Below, in pieces: positions 1 through 9,030 of a DNA stretch of 64,000 nt; the stretch's first letter is position 1, and each line of letters starts with the position of its first letter. The stretch is from positions 1 to 64,000 of the forward strand of contig VXAI01000802.1 in NCBI GenBank assembly GCA_013399305.1. Reading direction: 5' to 3'. The notes below the pieces were generated by a model. That model was not told the origin of the DNA. It ran no database searches and was given only the letters and a program-made list of their open reading frames with translations. The position numbers and the translations under genes were made by a program. The stretch comes from Rostratula benghalensis (lineage: Eukaryota; Chordata; Aves; Charadriiformes; Rostratulidae).

Positions 1-202
1 GAATTCATTTGCAAAGATCAACCTTTTCTCAGAAATAGTTAAAATATGTATTAGTATAGGGATATAAACTGAAAATGGGAACTGCATGGTGTGCGTGTTG
101 GTGGAGCAGAGACTCCCCGCACCCCCAGCGCTGTTTGCTTGCCTCTATTCGCTCAATAAACTAAGTCTCTTTATCAAAACTGGGACTTGGTCATTTATCA
201 CA
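1..202 (+). mobile_element. ERV LTR, 3' part (cut by window edge)
   Basis: This matches the 3' part of the complete LTR at 3850-4410, including the CAATAAA polyadenylation signal near 154-160 and the same terminal CATTTATCACA. The 5' part lies outside the window. The flank after 202 differs from that of the other copy, so it is a separate insertion. Confidence 0.8.
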
Positions 203-364
203 AAAAGAAATGGAATCTGAACTGAATAAAGCAGAAAAAAATCCCCTCTTCAGTAAAGAAATATGACAACATAGAAAGAAGCAGAAAAACATGATGGACA
301 ATGAGCAGGTCTTGCATAGGAGAAAACAAAAAGCTGATGGAAATACATCATAGACTATCTCAAG

Positions 365-690
365 TTAGAAAGGACCCATAAGGATCATTGAGTCCATCTC
401 CCTGCTCCTCACAGGAGCTAACACTAAACCAAATGACTGTCATTCAGATGCTCTATGAACTCTGACAGGCTTGGTGCTGTTACTGCTTTCCTGGGGAGCT
501 TGTTCCAGTGACCGACCACCCTCTCAGTGAAGAAACTTTTCCTAATGTCCAATCTGAACTTCTCCTGATGCAGTTTCATTCTATTTCCATGTGTCCTATT
601 GCTGGTCACCAGAGAGATCAGCACCTCCCCTTCCACTGCTCTCCTTGAGGAAGTTGTAAAAGATTGCATGCTTCCCAAGTAGTCAAACTT
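365..690 (-). repeat. CR1 LINE 3' fragment
   Basis: Read on the minus strand it encodes a decayed CR1 ORF2 C-terminus, with the sequence ..[14 protein letters not shown].. that recurs in the other CR1 copies here. The extreme 3' tail repeats are missing and the 5' end is truncated. A 90-residue open frame remains at 424-696, but it is LINE debris. Confidence 0.75.
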
Positions 691-1020
691 GTACAAAAAC
701 TTACAGCCATCAATAAAAATTACAATAATACCAGTTGAATAAGGAGGAGGAAATAAGGAACATACCAGAAAACAGAGGTTGGAAAAACATTAATAAGATT
801 CTGCTAGGGGCTGAAATGAGACTACATTTTTTCTCAAACACTACACCAGACAATTACAATTACAGCATTAAGAATCTAAACAGTATATATATGGAATGCA
901 TACTATACCTGAATATCTAGAATATTAGGATAAATAAGGTTTAAAATAGGGATGTTACGGCATAATATGTACAGTTCTCTTAAAAAGTTCTTGATACTGT
1001 TATAAGTTGATCCCACAGAT

Positions 1021-1541
1021 TGATGCAAGACAGAGCCAATTAAAATTTGAAGTATTTATTCAGCAAGCAGCAGCAAGCAGCAGCAAGCAAAACAGCGCTG
1101 GGTGGCCCGGGAGCCTCACTCCACTGATGGCACGTGCCCAATTCCCAAAAGTCTCTGGTTTTATACCCTTTGCCTTCCGGTATGCGCGACTTGTTGCTAG
1201 GGGGTCGTTCACTGCCTTCCTCTGCCTCCTGGTGGTCTTGGGCATGAAGGCTCCTCTTCTTCCTCACCTCACGAACTCCTCGTCTTCATGAGTTCCCCCC
1301 CCCCCTTTTTCCCTCCTTTAAGTCTTTTTACAATTCCTTACCCTTTGTTTACATAACCTGACCGTGCACATTCCTGCATATCTTGCTTACACAGCTGGAT
1401 GTTGGCTATCTTGTCCTGTTAAGTAGTTAATAATGTGAGTTTCTAGGTTTGGTGAAGAATTACTGAGTTTATCATAATATGTACAAGGCCAATACATGCA
1501 AAAGAAGAAATTAAATAAATTTTAATTTTGCCCTGTCTCAG
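1021..1541 (-). mobile_element. ERV LTR, minus orientation (approximate ends)
   Basis: On the minus strand this has a TATA box near 1165, an AATAAA signal near 1050 and a CAG/CAAG-rich R-like segment at 1060-1090. A purine-rich tract just upstream at about 1542-1556 would be the polypurine tract of a 3' LTR. A poly-C run at 1296-1308 could instead be that tract, which would shorten the LTR. The family was not identified. Confidence 0.5.
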
Positions 1542-2165
1542 TTCTCCCTTTTTATGCTTTAACTCTGAATATGACCTTAGAAACAGATACAGCTCTTTCA
1601 GCTACATGAAACTAATGCAGAGAAAATTATGTGACATGATGCCAGTAAGACAGGTCCAGCATAACATTGTGATAAAGAGAGTAACTGTAACTTTCTCGTC
1701 AGGGTAAACGGTAAGCAGCAATGCCTTGTGATTGGTTTATTTTCTGAAAAATTCAAAGATGGATCACCATTAGAAATCAGCATAAATTTCTAAATGGTAT
1801 GCTTAAAAGTTATGGCCAGTATACTAAAACTGCCTCCCAAGTTAACCTAGGCTGTTAAGTAGCGAGTGGGTAAGTGAACTCTCAGCAGATTTACAGACCA
1901 AAAACAATTCTATGAAAATTTCTCCTAAGTATTATCATTGTCTCTACTTTTCTACAACCTGCATTTTACTGATTATGACTGAAGATGTATTTGGATTAAG
2001 ACCAAAATGCTCATCTCCAAAGTGTTTTTTCTTTTAAGTAACATTCAAACCACCAAATATCTCTTTCTAAGGCAAATTGTAATTACAAACTTTTAATACA
2101 GATTTAACATCTCCATTATTTACTAATTACATAATTTATGCTTCCATTATTTGTCCTAAATTTCT
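1542..2165. other. No gene recognised
   Basis: This AT-rich stretch lies between two retroviral LTRs. It may hold decayed internal sequence of the minus-strand element at 1021-1541. I could not recognise any retroviral domain or host exon in it. Confidence 0.4.
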
Positions 2166-2537
2166 TGTAGAGTATTGTGGGATGAGGCCTGAAGAGCAGA
2201 ACCCGGAGCACTGCTCAGTTGGTGGGCGGGGACGTGCTGGAACTTGTAGGACAAAAGGTAGTCACAACACTGAGATAAGCAAGCTCAAGGCGAGGTGCTA
2301 AAAAGGCCTTGATGACTGTGTCTTCATCATAAAGACAGTCCTTAAGATAAGATGAGTTTGCTAAGGAGACAGTATATCGCTGACCAATCAGATGCAGCCG
2401 CGCGAATAGTGTATGAACAAAAGGACCAATCTGTTTAAAATACACAGTTAATGTAAGCATATAAAAAAGGAATGATTGCGCACAATAAACTGACATTCTG
2501 CTTGCATCAAGCTGTGTCCCGTCTCTCAATCGCGGCA
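2166..2537 (+). mobile_element. 5' LTR of class II provirus
   Basis: It starts with TGTAGAG and ends with CGGCA, directly before a primer-binding site. A TATA-like element (CATATAAAAAAGG) lies near 2458 and AATAAA near 2484. The spacing fits a compact LTR of about 370 bp of the alpharetrovirus/ERVK type. The matching 3' LTR is not present in this window. Confidence 0.75.
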
Positions 2538-2540
2538 AAT

Positions 2541-2558
2541 TGGTGACCCCAACGTGAT
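2541..2558 (+). promoter_or_regulatory. Primer-binding site, tRNA-Trp type
   Basis: The 18 bases TGGTGACCCCAACGTGAT follow the LTR after a short spacer. This is one base off the tRNA-Trp primer site used by avian alpharetroviruses (established knowledge). It places the element in class II and fixes its orientation as plus. Confidence 0.75.
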
Positions 2559-2686
2559 GGGTGTATGAACCGCCTGGCTGAACGGCTTGCTGCGAGTCCC
2601 ACGGAACGTTTAATGTGCCGCTGAAAGGAAGCGAGAGCCGGCCGGGCTGAAATCCCTCCGAAAAAGAGAGGTGAGCTGTGGGAAAC

Positions 2687-2829
2687 ATGGGGAATCAAGC
2701 GTCTTGCCCTGAAAGAGACGTATATGAGCTTATGAAGGGTCTTCTTAAAAAACATGGGAAAAATATTTCCGGGCATGACCTCAAGGCAATGCTTAAATGG
2801 ATGCAGGTGAAAATACCCACTGTAACTGC
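2687..2829 (+). pseudogene. gag: Gag matrix N-terminus (deleted class II ERV)
   Basis: An ATG about 130 bases after the primer site opens a frame beginning MGNQASCPERD. Glycine at position 2 followed by a small polar context is the usual retroviral Gag myristoylation signal, which targets the plasma membrane. About 48 codons remain. The frame then runs straight into sequence that later resembles pol, so the rest of gag, protease and most of reverse transcriptase are deleted. The start was chosen for the myristoylation motif and its place after the leader. The gene is non-functional. Confidence 0.65.
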
Positions 2830-3846
2830 ACCCTTTATTTGAATTACTTTAAGGGGATACAAGTCTGCATTACCCCCAGTAGCCTTGGCCCAGAAGCTGT
2901 CATAGTTACAGAAAGTTGCTACGGCAATTACTCTCAGACAGCACACCGTTGGGCTCCCAAATTGCCCTTTTATCTAATAATTTTAAACCCCGCTCGACAA
3001 CCTCATGTACTGATATTTCAATGGGACCCTCAGAAATCAGACCCACTGCTGATTTGTCTGTATTACACAATGTCTACCATTCTGAACTGTATGCATTATT
3101 ACAGGAACTTATCTTTCTCTTGCAGTCTCGCCCTCACCCCTATTTTGTTATGCATGTAAGGTCACAAACTTCTCTACCTGGCTTTATTGTGGAGGGGAAC
3201 CGATGAGCTGACTTGCTGACATTACCAGTGCAGGTATTGCCAGATCGCATAGCGCAAGCTGAACTCAGCCATTCCTTTTTTTCACCAGACACTCTTTCCC
3301 ATCTATAGCAGGAGGAGTCAATCGTAGTGGGCTGCAAAGCTTACAGCTATGGCAAACAGATGTTACGCATTATTCAGAGTTTGGTAAATTGAAACATGTG
3401 CATTCCTCTATTGACACCTTTTCAGGTGCTTTGTTTGCTTCTTGTCACACAGGGGAAAAGGCGCGTGACATCTGCAAACACTTCATGTGTCCTTTTGCCA
3501 CCTTGGGCATACCCTCTCAGATAAAGACAGACAATGGCCCTGCATATGTTTCAACTGCGAAAAAAGCCTTTTTTGACTTATGGGGTATAACCCACATTAC
3601 TGGTATCCCTCATTCCCCTACAGGCCAATCTCTAATCGAATGCTCCCACCAGTCTTTAAAGCGTATATTGCAACAACAGAAGGGCGGTATGGGGACTGCC
3701 ACCCCTGAAGAATGACTACAGAAAGCTTTGTAAGGTTTTAACTTTTTGAATGGTTCTTTAATAGATAACAATCCTCCTATAGTTCGGCATTTTAACGCAA
3801 ATGCTTCACTTGAGACACGAATTAAAGCCCCGGTGTTGGTTCATAT
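2830..3846 (+). pseudogene. pol: Pol remnant: RNase H end and integrase (class II ERV)
   Basis: After a poorly recognisable stretch, one frame shows an RNase H C-terminal segment at about 3060-3210, with SELYALLQ and a PHPYFVMHVRS..LPGF..EGN motif that is typical of class II pol. The integrase core follows. At 3389-3715 the frame contains SIDTFSGALF (first catalytic Asp), KTDNGPAY (second Asp) and TGQSLIECSHQSLK (catalytic Glu), so the three DDE positions are visible. A stop follows ATPEE at 3713, and the C-terminal part continues after a shift with NPPIVRHFNANASLETR. The reading is interrupted by the LTR at 3850. Several stops and shifts make it a pseudogene. Confidence 0.7.
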
Positions 3847-3849
3847 CAA

Positions 3850-4410
3850 TGTGAAATATGTTCAATTGATTCATGTCAATATGAAACAATGCTAGGGCCG
3901 CACGATGAAATGTGACCCTCTCTGTGCACGTAATCTTAAACCACTCTGTTCCCTTGTATAACCACAAGCCTAGGAGGGGCAGGAGGGCTGGAGATAATAT
4001 GTATATCGTCCTTGTATCTTGCAGAAGCCACCTGGTTTATCAGTTTAAACCAGTCTTGCTGATAACCACATGGTGATATGGAAGGGAAGGCTGTAAAGCA
4101 CTGAAGAAGATACGCCTATCCTGGAATTCATTTGCAAAGATCAACCTGTTCTCAGAAATAGTTAAGAATATGTATTAGCATAGGGCCTGAAGAATATACC
4201 GTATCCTGGAATTAATTTGCAAAAAACAACCTTTTCTCAGAAATAGTTAAAATATGTATTAGTATAGGGATATAAACTGAAAATGGGAACTGCATGTTGT
4301 GCGTGTTGGTGGAGCAGAGACTCCCCACAACCCCAGCGCTCTTTGCTTGCCTCTATTCGCTCAATAAACTAAGTCTCTTTATCAAAACTGGGACTTGGTC
4401 ATTTATCACA
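3850..4410 (+). mobile_element. Solo LTR with TCAA target duplication
   Basis: It starts TGTGAAAT, ends TTATCACA, and is flanked by TCAA at 3846-3849 and 4411-4414. A 4-bp duplication fits class I (gamma-like) integration. It carries CAATAAA near 4360. A tandem duplication of about 66 bp lies within its U3 region (4119-4185 and 4204-4269). It sits inside the integrase of the class II element, whose reading resumes after it. Confidence 0.8.
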
Positions 4411-4464
4411 TCAAGAAACAGGTAAGATCATGGGACCATATCCTCTACATGGGGAAGAGGTTAT
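4411..4464 (+). pseudogene. pol: Tail of class II integrase between two insertions
   Basis: After removing the solo LTR and one TCAA copy, this stretch continues the integrase reading from 3846. One frame gives MGPYPLHGEE, which resembles the SH3-like C-terminal DNA-binding domain that normally carries a GPY/GPF...WGRGY pattern. It ends at the LTR boundary of the next provirus at 4465. The assignment depends on context. Confidence 0.45.
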
Positions 4465-5043
4465 TGAAACAAAGAAGCTGGACTCAATAGCCAATGTGAC
4501 ACTCAAGTGCTATTCTTTATTGCAGTGCTGGGGTCGCACCGGGATTTTTCCTCAAGGTGCTCCCGCTCAGCCACAATTTCAACAGGCTTATATGTACACA
4601 AGTTTTGCATAGTCATAGTCTTTTGGCGACATGATTACCATAAGTCCACCTTTCTTAGAGCTAATTACATATTCAGGAGGTGAATTTCTCCAAGGTCTTT
4701 GCTGCCCTTTATTGACCATTCTCAAGAACCATGATGACTCTGGTGGTCATATCTTCCTCTTCATCAGTTGTCTCCTAGGTGAACCTGGGATGTTTTGCTC
4801 CCTCTTCTTGCTGACTTGGTAGCTGGTCTTGCTTCAGGCTGGTTTTCTCCAGTCTTGTTGTCTGAGGTCCCTTTTATCTTGTTTTCTAATTCTTCTCATG
4901 ATAAGCAAGACTAGTTACTCCATTGTCTAACGATCACATGGAAACCTTCAAATGTTGACAGTCCCACAACAGCTTACAACAGATAAGCAAATCATTAACT
5001 ACTTTAGTGACATTCATTAAAAATCACAAGGCCCTTTATTTCA
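4465..5043 (-). mobile_element. 3' LTR of the gamma-like provirus
   Basis: On the minus strand it runs from TGAAATAAAGG to TTTGTTTCA, with terminal TGAAA/TTTCA inverted repeats. It aligns along its length with 11449-12043. It lacks the insertion near 11720-11745 seen in the 5' copy. Confidence 0.85.
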
Positions 5044-5057
5044 ATCCCCCCTTTTCT
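5044..5057 (-). promoter_or_regulatory. Polypurine tract of the provirus
   Basis: On the minus strand AGAAAAGGGGGGAT sits directly upstream of the 3' LTR. This is the expected position and composition of the plus-strand primer of reverse transcription. The homologous position next to the 5' LTR instead has the primer-binding site. Confidence 0.8.
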
Positions 5058-5990
5058 ATAAACTGTGCAAATTCTTTTGCAATAGTTGGTGCATTCAAAA
5101 TATAAAGTCAAATCTCTAAAGCAGTTTTAGTCTCTTTGCCTTTTTGCAGAAGTTCAAGTTGCTCATATTTTAACACCGAAGGTAATGCCCAAATTATTTT
5201 TGTTAATTTTTCAGTTTGTAACAAAATGAAATTTGTGATTGTCTGGACTATTACCAATCCTAAAACAACTAACAGAGGGTGAATCACTATATTTAATACC
5301 TTGGTAGGTGAGGGGGAATACCCTAAAAAGATGTCATACCAGTGATGGGCTGTTTCTGATTCAATCTGGCCAGATACTTCTTGTAATTTTCCTTTAGTTT
5401 TTGCCAGAGACTCACTTAGAGTTTTGTTGTGCTTTTGCACATACTCTTTAAACAGTTAGTCAGATTCAAAATTTCATTTATTTTATCTAATAAGTTTCCT
5501 ACTCTGCTTACATCTAGAGATTCATAATGCCAGAACAGTGATAATTGTTCCTCAGTTGTCGCATAGAAAGTGAATGTGGTATAAATGTGTAATATTTCTT
5601 AAACACCCTACAAATGGTACTGATAGCCTGTATTCTTCTACACTCCTTTTGTCATTAGTCACTATGCATACATGACAGGCATTAATTTCTATGAACATTT
5701 CTAATTCTGTAACCGGCAGTATAGCCCATTTGCAAACATTAATTGAGTGTTCTAGAAAACAAGGTTCTTGTTGTTCTGACTGTTGACTGCAAACTATTCC
5801 ATCAATAGCGGAATTGCACAAATTGAGATCGTGAGTCTTATTTTTCTTATAAAATTCCCTTGGAATGGTGGGATCCAGTATTCATCCACAAAAAGAGAGG
5901 GTAAGGTTATAAAGCGGCACATGATTTCAGGCCTAGCGACATTATAATAAATTACTTTTCCGATGCACCATTGATCTGAACATTTCACAT
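5058..5990 (-). pseudogene. env: Env remnant, mainly transmembrane subunit
   Basis: Three minus-strand open pieces (5794-5988, 5552-5821, 5108-5440) follow the integrase without a full surface-subunit length between them. The last has a charged region (KLQEVSGQIESETAHHWYDIF) followed by a hydrophobic stretch around VLNIVIHPLLVVLGLVIVQT that can act as a membrane anchor, then a cytoplasmic tail. This is the usual order at the end of a retroviral envelope transmembrane subunit. Cysteines are frequent in the middle piece, but I do not see a clear C-X6-CC motif. The pieces are in different frames and most of the surface subunit appears to be missing. The assignment rests on position before the polypurine tract and on the membrane segment. 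Confidence 0.55.
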
Positions 5991-6660
5991 ACTGGTGATA
6001 GGGCTTAAGCCACTTGTGTACTGCAATTGGTATGGTCTCCCATACAAGATTTCAGAAGGGCTAACTCCTTCCTTGGACCTTGGCTTAGTTTGGATCCTAA
6101 GCAAGGCTAAAGGAAGTGCTTGGTACCAATATAGGTTAGTTTCCTGACAGATTTTAGCTACTTGTTGCTTTATCAGGTGATTCATTTTTTCCACTTGGCC
6201 ACTAGCTTGTGGTTGGTATGGAGTATGTAATTGCCAATCTATTCCTAAAATTTTACTTTTTTTAACTACCTTAGCACAAAAATGTGTTCCTCTGACTGAT
6301 ATTACTGCTGGTACTCCAAACTGAGGTATAATTTCATTCAACAACACTTTTGTGACTTCTTTTGCCTTATTTGACCTGCAAGGAAAAGCTTCTGGCCAAC
6401 CCAAGAAAGAGTCTGTTAATACTAATAAATAATGGTACCCCCCTTTTCTTGGCAGTTCAGAAAAATCTATTTGCCATTGTTGCCCTGGACTATTACTTTT
6501 TTCCAATCACTCCAACGTGTTTTGTTTGTTGTTTTTGGATTGTTCTTTAAACAAATGTCACACCTTTGTGTAACCTGTTTCACTGTTGTATACAGATTTC
6601 TACTCACCAACTTCTTACTCAATTGTTTATAAAAAGCATCGGCACCCCAGTGGGTTTTTC
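5985..6660 (-). pseudogene. pol: Integrase with lost second catalytic Asp
   Basis: The minus-strand frame at 5985-6506 encodes the integrase core. [11 protein letters not shown] carries the first catalytic Asp and [12 protein letters not shown] carries the Glu. The second Asp, normally followed by R/N-G, reads ISVRGTHF, so Asp is replaced by Val. Upstream at about 6520-6640 a C-X2-C pair (RCDICLKNN) marks the end of the N-terminal zinc-binding domain, whose frame is interrupted. The C-terminal part of the core ([10 protein letters not shown]) is recognisable. The family is gamma-like. With a DDE residue gone and the frame broken, strand transfer activity is not expected. Confidence 0.8.
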
Positions 6661-6742
6661 TGTGTTCATCTAGAACTAATTTCCATAGTACCCTTGATGG
6701 TATTATTATTTGTCCATCTGGGACATAAAATCATCCGTCTTT

Positions 6743-7465
6743 TCATTCACTAGCTGCCATATCAGTAATCAGGTTTTTGTCTTCTTTTGAATACTTTTCA
6801 AACTTTAACTCAGAGTCAGGAATTTGAAGCTTACCGTCTGGAATTAGGGCTGATATTACTTCTGCCTTTTCTGTGGCCTTTCGGGCCTCTACATCTGCCA
6901 ATTTGTTACCTACTTCCTGATCAGTATTACCTCTCTGATGTCCCTTACAATGCATAACAGCCACTTCTTTTGGGAGGTTCACAGCTTCCAACAGCTTTAG
7001 GATCTCTGCCGCATGCTTAATATGTTTTCCTTGGGCGGTGAGGAGTCCCCTTTCTTTTCAGATGGCTCCATGGGCATGCACAACTCCAAAGGCATATTTG
7101 GAATCTGTCCAGATATTAATTCTCCTTCCTTTTGCCAATTCCAATGCCCTAGTCAAGGCAATAATTTCAGCCTTTGGAGCAGAAGTTCCTGGAGGTAATG
7201 CTTTAGCTTCTATTACCTCCCTGAGAGCGGTCACAGCATACCCAGACTTGCGCTGTCCTTGCTTCATAAAGCTGTTTCCATCAGTGTACCAGGATTCTTC
7301 TGCATCTGCAAGTGATTCTTCTTTTAGATCTGGACGACTAGAGTATATTGCTTCCATTGTCTTCAAACAATCATGTACCACTGGTTCCGTAGCAGTACCA
7401 CTAAGGAAAGATGCTGGATTCACAATATTAGTGATGACTATGTTCACATCATCCTGCTCTACCAA
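6743..7465 (-). pseudogene. pol: RNase H domain of gamma-like Pol
   Basis: The open frame at 7058-7465 shows WYTDGNSF with the first acidic residue, APKAEIIALTRALELAKG with the Glu, and NIWTDSKYAFGVVHAHG with the next Asp. The C-terminal piece at 6743-6991 has MHCKGHQRGN and GNKLADVEA, the His loop and last Asp of retroviral RNase H. The two pieces are separated by stops around 6992-7057. The domain removes RNA from RNA:DNA hybrids during reverse transcription. The catalytic residues look preserved, but the reading is broken and disconnected from an active RT. Confidence 0.8.
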
Positions 7466-7474
7466 AGTTGCTTG

Positions 7475-7942
7475 TTATTTCAAAAATCTTGAGGGGGAGA
7501 GACAGTGACCTCCTTTTTGCTCCAATACTGCAGAGACTGTGTGTGATACCATAACAGTAATTTTCTGGCCCATGGTGAATTTACGAGCTTCTTGTATGTT
7601 CAAAACTACAGCTGCAACTGCTTGTAAGCACCCTGGCCATCCTTTGCTTACGTTTTCCAACTGTTTGGAGAAGTAAGCTACAGCTCTTTTATAAGGACCT
7701 AATTGTTGTGCCACCAGTCCCAAAGCCATTCCTTGTCTTTCATGTGAGAATAGCCAAAAGGGTTTAGACACATCAGGGAGGCCTAAAGCCGGGGCTCTCA
7801 TTAATTCTTCTTTTAACAGCTTAAATGCTCTTTTCGCTTCTCCTGTCCACATTAGTCTTGAAGTATTTTCTTTTAGTAGATTATACAGTGGTTTTACTAA
7901 GAGTCCATAGTTATATATCCATAATCTGCACCAACCTATCAT
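7475..7942 (-). pseudogene. pol: RT connection domain of gamma-like Pol
   Basis: This minus-strand frame of about 155 codons begins in the thumb region (YNYGLLVKPLYNLLKEN) and runs through the connection domain, with FKLLKEELMRAPALGLPD, PFWLFSHERQGMALGLV and RAVAYFSKQL, motifs shared with gamma-like Pol proteins. It ends in LEQKGGHCLSPSR near the junction with RNase H. It is out of frame with the RNase H piece at 7058-7465. It has no catalytic residues of its own. Confidence 0.75.
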
Positions 7943-7999
7943 TCCCAGGAAAGTTCTGAGCTTTTTTGCTCTTTCTGGGATAGGTGTGCGGCAAATGGC

Positions 8000-8290
8000 T
8001 TATTTCCAGTCTACTCCGAGCTCCCTCTGTCCACCAGAGATCTCAAATCCAAGATATGTAACTTGTTGCATGACGAGCTGGGCCTTCTGTTGAGAAATTG
8101 GATAAGCCTGTTCTAGAATTTCTGCTGGTACAGGTGCTTTTTTTTGCCTCTGTATTAAAGACAAACTCAATACTTCAATTAGTTGATCTTCTTTCACTTT
8201 GAACTCTATTCCTCTTGGCCCAAACATTATCTTTGCCTCCTGTTGTGAAATGGTTGTAGGACCAGGGTCATAGATCTTTAAATCAACTGC
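8000..8290 (-). pseudogene. pol: RT start joined to thumb; polymerase core deleted
   Basis: The minus-strand frame starts with a segment expected at the protease/RT border (FGPRGIEFKVKEDQL) and EILEQAYPISQQ, the usual start of RT. It then passes within a few residues to VTYLGFEISGGQRELG, a motif that lies after the YVDD catalytic box. The fingers and palm, including both catalytic Asp motifs, are therefore missing. This is a deletion of several hundred bases inside pol. The provirus cannot encode an active polymerase. The LTR insertion at 8330 lies just upstream. Confidence 0.7.
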
Positions 8291-8329
8291 TTGAGAAATC
8301 TCGCGTGTGAAAGTTGCCTCAATGTTCTT

Positions 8330-8630
8330 TGAAACAAGTTAACAATAATGAGTGCGAATCTAAGCTGATACAGAAGTCATAAATAACAGAAACTGTTAAG
8401 CAATTAAATATAACAACTTGGTTGATCCTCAAGGCCAAGTTCTCAGGCTTGCTGTTAACCAATTATAGCTTTGCTGCCTGTAACTTGTATCCAATTAGTA
8501 ATTGCCAAGGGAGTATGTTTATGTAAGAAAGCACTATATATGAAAGAGTTTCACCTGCAATAAATGAAGCATGCTTATTAATCATATTGATTATCTGCGT
8601 GTTCTCTTCCGCCAATGAGAAATCCTCACA
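8330..8630 (+). mobile_element. Solo LTR inside the provirus (approximate end)
   Basis: This plus-strand LTR interrupts the protease/RT region of the minus-strand provirus. It closely matches 50354-50649 over the body (AAGCAATTAAATATAAC, AAAGCACTATATATGAAAG, CACCTGCAATAAATG). It carries a TATA-like element near 8535 and AATAAA near 8559. The right boundary could be at about 8614 or 8630. No clean target duplication was found. Confidence 0.7.
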
Positions 8631-8647
8631 ACAGCCTCCAGTTGCTC

Positions 8648-8875
8648 TCATAAATCTCTTCTTAATAATGGTCTAGGGGCCCCTGGTAAATACAAAAATT
8701 TACGTGTACCCAGTTGTTTTCCTAATTTATATTTAATAGGCTCCATAAAAAATGCTTTCTCGGTTTGGCCAGTGGCTCCTACCACAGTCACAAAGTCCTT
8801 ATCTACAGGTATCAGCTGTTGATTTAATACTGAATAAGAGGCTCCCATGTTTATCAAAAAGTCTACCTCTTATTC
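8648..8875 (-). pseudogene. pol: Retroviral protease with altered active site
   Basis: The frame contains the aspartic protease pattern around the active site as VDFLINMGASYSVLN, where the catalytic D-T-G is replaced by N-M-G. Downstream it has a flap-like GATGQTEKA and the C-terminal APRPLLRRDL, equivalent to the conserved helix with G-R-D (here R-R-D). Length and order fit a gamma-like protease between nucleocapsid and RT. Loss of the catalytic Asp means no processing activity is expected. The domain runs up to the solo LTR insertion at about 8630. Confidence 0.7.
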
Positions 8876-8988
8876 TGATTCCCTAGCTTTATTTTAACCA
8901 GTGGATCCACTAGGGCAGATTCCCCAGGTCCCCGTCATTTGAGTTGAGCTACAACCTCTGGTTCTGGGGAACCCTGTCTCAACTCTGG

Positions 8989-9030
8989 ACAGTCTCTTTT
9001 CCAATGCCCAAACCCTTTACAATATGCACA
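8989..9030 (-). pseudogene. gag: Nucleocapsid CCHC zinc knuckle
   Basis: The minus strand encodes CAYCKGFGHWKRDC, an intact C-X2-C-X4-H-X4-C zinc knuckle as in retroviral nucleocapsid, which binds viral RNA. Only one knuckle is seen, as is usual in gamma-like Gag. Surrounding sequence has stops. Confidence 0.85.

Noticed and set aside
1..6. Window starts with an EcoRI site (GAATTC), as a cloned insert would
   Set aside because: The homologous LTR at 4124-4129 has the same hexamer at the same place, so it is natural LTR sequence.
2215..2688. 157-codon minus-strand open frame
   Set aside because: It is antisense to the LTR, primer site and gag leader at 2166-2687.
7038..7508. 156-codon plus-strand frame
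   Set aside because: It is antisense to the RNase H of the minus-strand provirus.
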